Shown here one piece after another: positions 9,130-19,739 of a stretch of 64,000 nt of DNA. The notes under the pieces were generated by a model, which saw nothing but the letters and a program-made list of their open reading frames with translations, had not been told where the DNA came from and did not search any database. The position numbers and the translations under genes were made by a program. This DNA comes from Protula sp. h YS-2021 (taxonomy: Eukaryota; Annelida; Polychaeta; Sabellida; Serpulidae): assembly GCA_949752745.1 (NCBI GenBank), contig OX457029.1, forward strand, positions 42,534,500 to 42,598,499, written 5' to 3'. The number at the start of each line of letters is the position of its first letter. Position 1 is the stretch's first letter.

Positions 9130-12100
9130 TACTGCCGATTATTTATGTGGTATGGTTGAAAAAGAGGCGGTGGAGGGGGAGGGATCAGAGAGCACTGAGA
9201 TATAATTTATAAGGACGGCTTTGTTGGTGCTTCTAGACAATGATTCTGCTGAAGCCGCACCTGTACAACTAGCCTTAGCCATTCTGCTGCCAGTGGCTCT
9301 ACTCGTCATTGCTTTACCGCTCGTGCTGCTCGCATGCAGGTAAGCTCTCTCTTCATCCAATCACATGCTGAAAAAAAATCACGTGATAGCTCTGACCGTC
9401 CTGCTGCCCGTGGCGCCGCTCATGATTGATTTACCAATCTCTGACCCAATCACGTGCTCGTAACATCAAGCCTCAATAGTTCACGACGTCATGGAACTAA
9501 CGTAACAAGTTCTAAATTGGCAACTTAATATTAAAAGCCGTTGGACAGCAGCAGATGCAGTGTTCTGCAAATATTCTGAAATATGTTTCGAAAACCCTGT
9601 ACAACCGGGAAAACTCTAAAAAAACTAGTTTTTTTTAAGATTTTCAAATATAGTCTTCAATTATTTTGAGATATGTTTTGCGAAATAACTTTATGAGTCA
9701 CATGTCCACAAAATCTCGCAAATTCACAGAAATGGCGGAAGAAAAGTATGTTGGACTATGGTTGCGGATACGGCTCGTATATTTTTGTTTTGTTCTCGTT
9801 GCAGGTACCGACACCACCGGCGCATGCGTCGCTTGGAAAGTCGCCACAGGAGGGTGCTAGAAGAGGATCACTTCCAGTGTCAGCAGCCCACACACAACCC
9901 CCTCAACGTAAGACCTCGTGACCTCTCAAAGTGTTACCCCTACATGAGACCTCATTTCCCTCACAACGCCATTCCAGTGCCAGTAACACGCTCATAACTC
10001 ACTCCTCGTAAGGCCTCATTCCTTCTGAAAGTCCTCCGTTTTCCAGCAGGTGTCCCACAGCCCTGTCTACGTAATGCCTCATTCCCTTTCAAACCATTTC
10101 CAGTGCCATCCCGCCCGCTCGTAACCCGCTGCTCGTAAGGCTTTATCTCCTCGAAAAACCCTCTCAGTTGCAGCAGCTCGCACACAACCCGCTCAACGTA
10201 AGGCCCCATTACCTGTCAAAACCTTTCCTTTTCCAGCAGCTGTCGCACAACCCTCTACGTAAGCCTCATTCCCACTCAAAGCCTTCCAAGTGCCAACAGC
10301 CCACCGACAACTCACTTAGCGTAAGGCCTCATGGTCTCTTGAAGCCAGGAATACATTAACTGTACTGAAAAAAAAAATACTTTTAGCATGTTATCTAGGA
10401 AAAAAATTCAATCAGTAAGAAGTGAAAAATTTAAACAAGAAATCTTTCTGATAATATTTGTGAGTTGTTTGATGTGTAAGTTAAAAATCCAGCCTGTTAA
10501 CAGTGTATGTGCGATGAGGGCCGTTGTTGTGGTTGGCAGGGCCTGATTGAAGGCACACAGAGCAGCGGCAGCGGGTCGGGTGTGCCCTTACTGGTGCAGA
10601 GAACCGTCGCCAGACAGGTGTCCCTCGTCGAGCTCATAGGCAAAGGAAGGTAAGGCGCCGTGTTGCTCACGGGGGAGGGGGGGCGGGAGGGGCGGGGGAT
10701 GGCTGTTCTTGTTTCAATTTATTGTCATCCTTTGTCACTATAATGATCCATTGGCGACATGTTAATGTGTATATAAAAACGTCAGAAGTGTTTTAATATT
10801 GAAAAAGACTTGCTGGATGCAGCAAGTACACTTGGCGAGAATGTACTGGAATGTGAAATATTGATTCTGTAAAAATTGCCCATTTCTGGATGGTATTCAA
10901 AAAGGCTTGAGATCTGTTGCTAATATGACAGGCTACGTCAGTGAGTTTTGTGGCGGTTGTCTGCAGGTACGGCGAGGTCTGGCGCGGGACCTACCATGGT
11001 GAGAGCGTGGCTGTCAAGATCTTCACCTCTCGTGACGAAGCCTCGTGGCGGCGAGAGTCGGAAATCTACAACACAGTGCTGCTGCGCCACGAGAACATCC
11101 TCGGCTTTATCGCATCGGATATGACGTCACGCAACTCGTGCACGCAGCTTTGGCTCATCGTGCACTGCCATCCGCTGGGATCGCTCTACGACTATCTCAA
11201 TACTCACCGGCTGGATAAAAGCAGTCTGTTGCAGCTGGCTCACAGCGCGGCCGCGGGCCTCGTACATCTTCATACAGAGATCTTTGGTATGCAGGGCAAG
11301 CCGGCCATTGCGCACCGTGACGTCAAGTCCAAAAACATTCTGGTGAAAAAGAACGGCCAGTGCTGTATAGCGGACCTTGGCCTAGCCGTGATACACTCGC
11401 GGACCAATAATCTGCTAGATGTAGGCCAGAACAATAAGGTGAGTTCTTAACTAAAGTGGTTGCATTCACAAGAATTACCTGTACCGTTAACAGGTTCCTT
11501 TTACGACGCTCTCAGCAAACAGAACTTTCTGAAGTTTCTGAATTTATAAAATTTGACCTTTTCAGGGAAGAAAAGCCACCTAAAAGTGGCTTGGCGAGAT
11601 CAGGTGATTCCCGTTGTTGGTAGTGCAGTTAACCAATGTGAATACGGCGGCAGACGTCCCTGGTTCTTTTTCAAGTTTTTTTTTTTTTGTGAAACTCAGC
11701 CTGTACTTTTTGTTGACCGGTTTTTTTCGATTTCTAGACAAAATCATAATCCATAATAATGGAAAAGGGAACAAAGTAATTGTTTAATCACGGATGGTCG
11801 ACTATTTTTCTGTGGTCTTCATGGCTTTGTTATTGTTTTCGTTATTCTGCCTCTAAGGTAATATATGACGAGTGGGACCAAAAATCAATCAGTACCCGGA
11901 TACGGTGCTGGGGGAGCAAGAATTTAATCCGATTTGCCGAAGTGATTGTAAGAAAAAACTGGCCGTTAGGACAGCAAAGATATTTCACATTATCCAAATG
12001 TTAAGCGTCTTCAGATTTGTGTGCATGCCGGTGATACAGTGTGGTGTACGAGGACGTTGTGTTGCAGGTGGGAACGAAGCGGTACATGGCACCGGAGCTC

Positions 12101-13563
12101 CTAGACGGCACTATGATCGCCAGCAACTTCGAGTCATACAAGCAGCTCGATGTCTATTCCTTCAGCCTTGTGCTGTGGGAGCTAATTCGGGTCTGCCTCA
12201 TCGATGGTGAGCCAATCCCCCCCCCCTGCTAAAAAGAAGAAAATTCGAGAAATGCAAAAGACTTTGATACCTGCACCTATTTTATCTTGTGTGGAAGTTG
12301 ATTAGACCTCGTTAAATTTGATCTATAAAATCGCAAAATTTTAAAATGAAAGAAAAGAAAGAAAAATAAGAAGAATAAGAAAGAAAGAAAAGTTACGATA
12401 TCTACGTTAATTTGATATTTCTGAAATTGCGTGCCAACTTCGTGATAAAATGATTGAAATAAATACAGATCGATTGTTGCATACAGTTGTTAGCTTCTCA
12501 GACAGTGAAAGTCTTTGTTTTCTGTTTAACTTCTCTGTCTGTTATACGCTAGCTTAATGATAAACATTTTTAAATATGAGTTGATCATTATTTGGCACTG
12601 CACAAATTATTAGGGGCTTTAAAGCATAGAAGGTATCTGAATAATAAAATATCCTTCTCAGTCCGGATGTGCGCAACTAGCAGTTGCAGGAAGAACTTTT
12701 CACTGAAAAGAACGGAACTCTAAATACTAAGGATGAACAACTTTCAGGCGTTTGTGAGGAGTACAGGATTCCCTTCTACGATCGTGTAGCTGCGGATCCG
12801 AGCTTTGAAGACATGCGCAAAGTGGTTTGCGAGGAAAACTGGCGGCCAGCGCTGTCAAACCGATTCTCTTCGGACGAGGTGGTGAAAATGACGTCATCTT
12901 GTTTTGACCTTTTGTTATTTTCTCTTTCTTAGAATGTTTGCAGTGAGCCAAAAAGGTCTGTGTTCTCAATCCTCCCCCCCCCCCCCCCCCTGCCAAAGCA
13001 CTTTATATCGGATTCAGAATTTGAACAGCATTACGTATTGGTTTCACGCGGACTTGGGATGCCTTTGGGGGGTGGCGAGCCTCTGACAGGACACTCTATT
13101 AGGGGCACAATTTTTTTTCAATCTGTATAGATCCACAATTCCAGTGTGGGTTAGTTGAGGCTAGTCAGGCTGCTCAGACTTAGTACTATAAATGCTGTGA
13201 GATGAATGGCTTCGCCTTCTAGTCCCAAACTCCAGCAGGGTACTAACAAGTACTCGTAATAAGTTTGAAGGATTTGAGTAAATATCAAGTTAAAAGTTTA
13301 CAAAAACAGAAAAAGAAGAGATGTGCTGCCTTTGTTGGAAAGTGTCTTTACGCCGCGCTGATGATATTACGTAGGGAGTATGTTGTATGAGAATGTGTTG
13401 TTTGCAGGCATTGAAGAAACTGACCCAGACGATACGCGAGTGTTGGAACGCCAAGCCCGGCGCAAGGCTTACCATGCTGCGGGTGAAGAAAACCTTGTCG
13501 CAGCTCAAGCGCCACTCCCTGCTGAACAACACCCGCCCAAACCACAGCAAACTACTCGTGTAG
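8753..13563 (+). CDS. ACVR1-like: TGF-beta superfamily type I receptor, ALK1/ALK2 (Saxophone) class, 5'-partial
   Basis: Membrane serine/threonine kinase that is phosphorylated by a type II receptor on its GS box and phosphorylates R-SMADs. Exons: 8753-8954, 9237-9339, 9805-9907, 10540-10649, 10967-11438, 12068-12206, 12748-12878, 13408-13563. All junctions are GT-AG with matching phase, 472 codons including stop TAG. Order: ectodomain end with [11 protein letters not shown]; membrane helix ([19 protein letters not shown]) in exon 2; GS box [15 protein letters not shown] in exon 4; glycine loop [11 protein letters not shown] across exons 4/5; VAVKIF lysine; [17 protein letters not shown]. The L45 loop [11 protein letters not shown] is of ALK1/2 type, which points to SMAD1/5/8 signalling. 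Kinase ends with [20 protein letters not shown] and a longer C-tail. About 60 N-terminal residues with the signal peptide are missing from view. The exon 7 donor (GAG|gtggtg) was chosen because it keeps family length; a site 3 bases later is possible. Confidence 0.93.
9096..9128 (+). repeat. AAT trinucleotide microsatellite
   Basis: About ten AAT repeats in the intron between receptor exons 1 and 2 of this window. Confidence 0.85.
9880..10345 (+). repeat. Tandem copies of the receptor exon 3 donor junction (about 7)
   Basis: The last 27 bases of exon 3 (CAGCAGCCCACACACAACCC, CCTCAAC) plus the donor gtaag and following intron recur downstream. Donor-like starts are at 9908 (real), 10008, 10071, 10135, 10198, 10259 and 10321; spacing after the first is 61-64 bp. 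Several copies also have an acceptor-like ccttttccag before the exon-like part, so each resembles a 22-27 nt micro-exon. Copies are diverged but keep GTAAG or GTAATG. Confidence 0.8.
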
Positions 13564-13628
13564 CGCTTTAGCCTCCCCCCAACCCCCCCCCCCCCTACTC
13601 CCGCTCCCCGCCACCCTGCCCCTGCCCT

Positions 13629-13706
13629 TCCTCGTGAAGAAACCGTGTCGCGGCTCAAACGCCACCCGCCCGCACCGCCGCAAACCGTTAGTGTAGTGCT
13701 TCCGCT
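13629..13706 (+). pseudogene. Decayed tandem copy of the receptor's last exon
   Basis: GTGAAGAAACCGTGTCG, CGGCTCAAACGCCACCCG and GTGTAGTGCTT match the exon segment at about 13483-13575 (GTGAAGAAAACCTTGTCG, CAGCTCAAGCGCCACTCC, GTGTAGCGCTT), including the stop codon region. The copy lies about 150 bp downstream in the 3' UTR and has internal deletions. Confidence 0.7.
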
Positions 13707-14712
13707 CAACCCTGTCTTATTCTTATCATCTATCTCACCCCCTCCCTATCCCCCTCCCCGCCCCCCCCCCCACTTGTTATTTTCCTTTTGTCACGCCGTA
13801 GCGTTAGAGCAGAAATGGAGCTATAATTATGTGTCTAAACAGTGTGTAGATAGTGATTTGAATATTGTGTATTTGACTTGTTATGTATCCTTATAATGTT
13901 AACGCTGTTATGAAAACAACTGAGTATTCCAATGAAGAAATGTAATCTCGGGAGAGGGGTAAAAAAGGAGTGGAATTTATGTCAAGTAGTGTACAACTCA
14001 AGAACGTTACAGCTGCGGCCGTGTCTACATAAATGTGCTGCGTGTTATTGCCTGAAAAATCATGCATGATTTTGTTTGTGGAAATTCAGATCTGAAGGCA
14101 TTTTTTTTTTCAAATCTGCTGGCGTTTTTCGTCATTGTTTTAAATTGTTATATTTTTGTGTGGCAATTATCGCCCGGTGCCATGGCTTTAGACTGTCGTG
14201 TTGATAACGCTTGCCATACCTCAGTGTACTTATATTGTACTGGGGCTGTACTTGTATACGGTTAGGTACTTGCTGTTCATTGATGTTACATTGGAGTTTT
14301 ACATATCTAGTCGTAGTGGTGACGTAACCTCGCTGGAGTTTTTTTGTTGTTGTAGACTTACTGCATAGTGTCGTATTTATCTCTTTGTTGTTCCCTATGT
14401 CCTGCCTGCATTTACACCTTGAAAGAAAAGCTCCGGTATCTTTATATTTTTCGCATTTTTTTTTTGCTTACCCATACAATGGGGGTATTTTATTTGTAGC
14501 CAAGTGTTCTGTTTGAAGTGAGATCTGAATTTTTGTTCTGTTTAATTCTGTTGTCCTGCAGTTGGCTGTAGTCTTTTGGGCATTGTCTCCCTCATCGTGA
14601 GACAATGGTCGTAGAGCTGTCGCTTGGATATATGTCCGGTTGCTTATTTTGTTTATTTGTTTTTATTGTTATTTTCTGGTCACAATTTTCTTTGATGTAT
14701 TTTTTTTGTTGA

Positions 14713-14718
14713 AATAAA
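14713..14718 (+). promoter_or_regulatory. Candidate polyadenylation signal of the receptor gene
   Basis: AATAAA followed within about 20 bases by an A-rich stretch, at the end of a T-rich region downstream of the stop codon. Confidence 0.4.
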
Positions 14719-14735
14719 GTGAGACATTCACACAT

Positions 14736-17392
14736 TTAGAAAAAAAAGCTGGGAAGGGATGGAGGGGGGGGATAAGGGGGTATTTTTGAAATCGTATGAT
14801 GCCACAGACCTGAAAGTGAACTTGTGTAAAATTGCACTAATACCTTCATGAGATCAAGGCGTAATGTTCCGTTATACATGCATGTGAAAGCTGTGTTACT
14901 CCTAGCGTTCGCGTGCTTTTGTGTAGCATTAGCAATACTAGTGCAAACTGCGATACGTAAATAAAATGTGCAGTTTGTAAGAAGACGAAATTGGATTAGT
15001 AACGCACGAGGTGTGTTTAGCTGAGGCTGATAGAAAGCGCTATTGTGGGACAGAGGGGACGGAGGAGGGGGGGGGGCGGGGGGCGGGGGGGGGGGAGAGG
15101 GGTGTGCACGGGTTCATGTTGATACATTGACAGCTAAACTTGGGGATGTTGTGGCTAAAAGAAAATGTCGGCTGAGCTATAATGAACTGCACAAACTGAA
15201 ATTTTGTCAAATGTAGTTGATAGAAAATCGATTTATTTTTATGTTTTTGAATTAAATTGGGTTATTGTAGTGGCCTGAATATGACTGAATATAACTTGAT
15301 TCCTTGAACAAATATTCGTTCAGCAGCACGCGCTGACACATATCTGTTATTTCCAAAGAATGGTAGATACGTCTACACATATGAAATGTACTGAGATACC
15401 TCAAGCCATGAATAGATTGTAAACAGAAAGACACGTGTTCATGGGCACGAGTTCATGTGCACGTATTCGTACACACGTGCTCATAGACATATGTTCATAG
15501 AATGACTTACAGGTGGCGTCTGCAGAATTAAACTACGCAAATCTCACTCTCCAATCCTCTTCCATAACCTCAGTGAATTACATTTTGGAAGTTTTCTCTT
15601 GAAACCTATTTTCTTCGTCGAAGCTCAGTTCGTTGTTGAGCCAGAGCAGCAGTAAGTGTTCTGTGGTATGACGTATTTATTTGTCTGTGTGCTGTTATGT
15701 GATGAGTTTTAATACAGTTACTGCTATGCAATGTTCACAGCACTGCCAATGTGAGCCAGTTTTGTTACAGTCAATGCTACGTTTTGCTATGCATGTTTAT
15801 TATACTAATTTACGTTGTATGGAATTGTAATTATCAAGATAAAACGTATTAAAACTTGAAATTAGCTTCCGTTCTTTTTTTTCTGAGTGTCTGAGAGTAG
15901 ACAGGAGCTACCAATTACCAATGTATGCCTTGATTGATCTATACTTATATGAATAAGCCTGACTACGCGTGGCATTTGTGTGGTACGTCCATGTGTGTGT
16001 TCACACACTCTATCAAGCTATACCTTATTCAATTAAATGGTGAAAAAATTGATTTGAAAACAACCCAAAAACCTGTATACGACTAATATATAATGAAGAG
16101 GTGCACCTCTTCTTGTGGAAGCTTTTCGTCCGTCTGCCTGTCCGTCAGGCAGACGTATTTTTCTAGTAATCGCCCGCACTGCTTTGTCTAAGAGAACTCG
16201 TGCATCATAATGACACAGTGTTGGTCATTCGGCATTACTTACAAATTTCTCGTATGTGGTGACGTCAGTTATGGACGTTGTTGTGACGCCGGTTATTAAT
16301 GTTTATCACATGGTGCTTGGTTTCATGGCGGGCTGGGTGGGCATGTGCTTACGTTTGCGGATTGGCATGTGATCGAGTTTACGGGTATTATTGAAAAGGC
16401 GAAAAACTCCTACAAACATTGCACTATCGCTCACAGGAAGTGGAAAGCATTTTGGAGAAATGTTGGAAAATGGGAGACATTTTGGTCGAAAAGTTTAATT
16501 AAATCAGAGCTGTGTCGGTTTTCCAAAGCCGGAGATCAGTCTGTTATTAACGCGACAACTGCGTGGGATAATTTCTCGTATGTGAAATTATCCAAATAAC
16601 CAACATTGAAAAGAAGTTTTTATGAATAGAATAAATAATGAAAGACAATTTTCCCGCTGAAAAAAAAACAGGTCGAAGGTTAATCTCTCAGGGCAATTGA
16701 ACAATTTATTTTCGCATAACCAACATTGAAAAGAAGTTTTTATGAATAGAATAAATAATGAAAGACAATTTTCCCGCTGAAAAAAATAGGTCGAAGGTTA
16801 ATCTCTCAGGGCAATTGAACAATTTATTTTCGCAGAACACAAGCTTGGATGTATGTATTCTGTTTAGAACTGCCAAACAATTTCAATACATGTCACAACC
16901 ACCTGTTTCCCCACCTGAAATGCTGGAATTTAACCTTGAAGAAAAGCTCGGTTTTCAACGAGTTCACGTGAGTAGCTAAAACATCCACTTCTCCCGATTA
17001 CTTTGTGCATCTTCCTAGCACTAGCTCCCGACCCCCAAAAAATTCTCTCCCAGAAATACAGTCACGCATAGCGGACCTTACGAAAGTAACACTGTGCCGG
17101 TATTGGGTGAAAAAATAATACCCGTGAAAAAATTAATCCATTCCCTTTTTTTTTTTTGATGCACTCATCGCATTTAAAAAGTAATACCGTGAAAAATAAT
17201 ACCATGCGTCAACTTTTTTTTTTGAGCAACGGATTTTATTTAGTGGAAATGCATTTTTTAATGCACCGACTGCATTAAAAAAATAATACCGAGAAAAAAA
17301 AATACCTAAACAAGGTCAGTCATGATTGTTTTATTCAAATAACGGGAAAATGAAACTACTCTCCCCATTTTGTTTTACCAAGTCGCTTTAAG
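14736..17392. other. Intergenic, no gene recognised
   Basis: Contains a very G-rich tract (15060-15101), an 18-bp perfect palindrome GAAGAGGTGCACCTCTTC near 16094-16111 followed by CGTCCGTC and a 10-bp-stem hairpin CGTCTGCCTG/CAGGCAGACG (an isolated piece with the plan of the hairpin elements), a 120-bp tandem duplication (16597-16836), and AT-rich sequence with short dispersed ACCGTGAAAAAATAATACC-like repeats (17100-17300). A 73-codon frame at 16758-16979 ending at a donor-like CAC|gtgagt is not recognisable. Confidence 0.5.
16597..16836 (+). repeat. 120-bp tandem duplication
   Basis: CAACATTGAAAAGAAGTTTT at 16601 and again at 16721, exactly 120 bp apart. Both copies run through GGTCGAAGGTTAATCTCTCA and CAATTTATTTTCGCA, with a 3-base difference in an A run. 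Recent by its near identity. Confidence 0.9.
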
Positions 17393-17480
17393 TGCATAAA
17401 AGACCAAAGTTTGTCTGCATTTACAATCAGCGCACAACCAGCTGAAAATTCAACTAATCTGCGTATTCTTTACCAAGACG
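17393..17480 (+). repeat. Direct repeat flanking a TIR element, left copy
   Basis: Contains TTTGTCTGCATTTACAATCA, CACAACCAGCTGAAAATT and CTGCGTATTC; matched at 18796-18890 on the far side of the TIR element and partly again at 18896-18945. Confidence 0.75.
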
Positions 17481-17488
17481 TTTTCGCT

Positions 17489-18747
17489 ACATAACGCCGG
17501 GCGACATAACACCCGACGACATATCGTCCGAAAAAGTGAAGGTTGCGACATTTGGATCAATTTTTTGCCCCCCCCCCTTTTTTTTGCTTTAATATATTGC
17601 TCCAAACTTCAAACAGCGCCACTCTGTTTAAAACGGGAACAGGACAATTCCCCCCAGACAATTTCCCCCCCGACAATCCCCCCCCCCCCGAACAATTCCT
17701 CTGGTAGGACAATTCCCCCCGAGGACTATTCCCCCCCACCCCTCATATTCATTTTAATTTTTCTTTGTATTTTTTTGTCTGTCTGTCTCTCTCTCTTTTT
17801 TTATTTTTACAAATTATTGCCCTTTTATCGTCTAATTGGAGACCGTGTAATTGTTCTTTCAACATTGTCGCAATTGCAATTTACATGCCTTATCCAAACC
17901 AATGAACTTCAAGTTGGCCACCTCAGGGCCAGCAAAAACGAATCAGAGCTGGAAATTCCGGAGTCATTGGTTTTTTACGTGTACATCGGTCGGATCCGCG
18001 GCAATGTTCGCTGTGCACCTGGTCAAATTATGGGCGGCCACTTGCCCGAGCCACCACCAAATAGTCCGCGACTTCGATAACCGACAGATTGTTGACTTTT
18101 GCGTTGAATTGCCCACAACATCAGGTTTTAAATGGCAGAAAAGACTCTCGTTCCAGACAGAAGAATTTTGCATTTTTGATTTTAAGGTATTTTACAAATA
18201 AAAAAAAATGAGATCTGGTTGTTTTATTTTTATTTGGCATTGAAAGTGAAATAAAAATAAAAATTAAGTGAGGGGGGGGGGTAGTTCTCGGGGGGAATTG
18301 TTCGGGGGGAATTGTCGGGGGGGGATTGTCGGGGGGAGTTGTCTTGGGGGAGAATTGTCCTAGACCCGTTCAAAACAATTAAAAGCCTCTCCTTTTAATG
18401 CCAGCTCCAAACGCTCCATCATGCTGACTCAGATCAAAAAGATATCCGCTTAACGTCAGCCAGTGTCTAATCTGCGGACTCAGTGTGCCTACCACGCGAC
18501 TGCGGTTACGCGAATCGCCAATAATCTCCTACTTAATCCCTTGATGTTTCTATGTCAAAACTTTCGCATATAATGGGAGCTGTTTTTGCTAAAACATCAC
18601 ATTTCAACTACAAGATGGAAATCATAGAAAGTAGTAAGGGAAAACCAAATTGTAATAAAAAAGTTGAATAAAAATCGGGCAAAATGTCTCGCCCTGCACT
18701 TTTTTCTGACATTGTGTCGTCGGGCGTTATGTCATCCTGTGTTATGT
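17489..18747. mobile_element. TIR element (1.26 kb) with an internal TIR element
   Basis: The left end (from ACATAACGCCGGGCGACATA at 17489) and the inverted right end (to about 18747; inverse reads GACATAACGCCCGACGACAC) align over about 70 bp, including GAAAAAGTG and GACATTT. The TIR itself repeats a CGACATAACRCC-like unit. No transposase found. No clear target duplication at these boundaries. It lies between ~90-bp direct repeats, so it may have entered one copy of a local tandem repeat. Confidence 0.6.
17635..18367. mobile_element. MULE-like non-autonomous TIR element (733 bp), nested
   Basis: Ends read GGGAACAGGACAATTCCCCC (left) and, inverted, GGGTCTAGGACAATTCTCCC (right). The arms, over 120 bp each, are built from a short tandem unit GGACAATTCCCCC, which causes the poly-C/poly-G look. 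Flanks GTTTAAAAC (17626-17634) and GTTCAAAAC (18368-18376) form a 9-bp target duplication with one mismatch, the size typical of Mutator-like elements. No transposase inside. Confidence 0.7.
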
Positions 18748-18795
18748 CTAACAAAACATATAAAGTCCATTAAAATACCAAAGTTCCTCAAAGTA

Positions 18796-18945
18796 CATGA
18801 AAAGTACCAAAATTTGTCTGCATTTACACTCAGTACACAACTAGCTGAAAAGCTGAAAATTTAACTGCTCTGCGTATTCCATACCAAAACACCAAAAGTC
18901 CATTAAAATACCAAATTTTGTCAGCATTTACATTCAACACACGCC
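18796..18945 (+). repeat. Direct repeat flanking a TIR element, right copies
   Basis: TTTGTCTGCATTTACACTCA, CACAACTAGCTGAAAA and CTGCGTATTC match 17393-17480; a shorter copy (ACCAAATTTTGTCAGCATTT) follows at 18910. Indicates a local tandem repeat interrupted by the TIR element. Confidence 0.7.
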
Positions 18946-19739
18946 AAGGCATTCTGGATGAAAACTTTCACCACACTGCATGCAAACGACACATGCGTCC
19001 CAGCCGTTCAGTTGCCGATACTTGCAAATTAGTTTGACCCCATGGATTAACACTTCAACAGTGGGATCAGCAAGGGTATTTATTAATTGACATTTCAAAT
19101 TGTCGGAGATTTGTTCATTATAATAAATTGCTCTGACCCAACGACGAGTTACACACTTTTTGAAATGTAGATGAATATGGACATACAGAGTAACTTTACA
19201 TTCCAGCGAAGTGAGATTTCAATGTGTTGGGTGTAGGAAAAAATGGCAACGGAAAGAATGGTAATGGAAAAATGGCACAAGAAAAAAATGGCACAGTACA
19301 AAAAACGAAAAAAAAAGGCAATTCCTTTTTAGGTCTAACTTGCAACTGCTCCAGACTTCAGACATTACTTCGGAGCTCAATCAAGCTCAATACCATCAAG
19401 ACATGTGTCTTGCAGTCCGACTCAAGACCAAAGAAAAATCCTTTCAGTGCCCCTGCCTGTCTGAAAGTACGACACTTATCTTAATCCTAATTCCCATATA
19501 TACATTATTTTAAGGTAAATTTCGAGTGTTTGCAGCTAAACCCTGTTTGTATAAAAAATTACTCCGGCTGCGTTTAGTGGAAACCTGATGCTTCAGATGC
19601 CCTATATATGACCGGATTTTTGACAAAACTGCTCAAATATTTACGCAGCACATGAGCGAGATCGACGTCGATTCCAGGACGGAACTTGGCAAAGAAGAAT
19701 CAGTCAAACGGACTTTGCGAAATCAACGTCTTGAAGTGT

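Larger units (their letters stand above)
13564..14735 (+). other. Probable receptor 3' UTR
   Basis: Starts with poly-C stretches and a decayed copy of the last exon, then T-rich sequence. The first AATAAA followed by an A-rich stretch is at 14713-14718, giving a 3' UTR of about 1.15 kb. No other gene seen. Confidence 0.45.

Noticed and set aside
17565..18080. 171-codon plus-strand frame
   Set aside because: Lies in the poly-C TIR arm of a non-autonomous element and has low-complexity translation.
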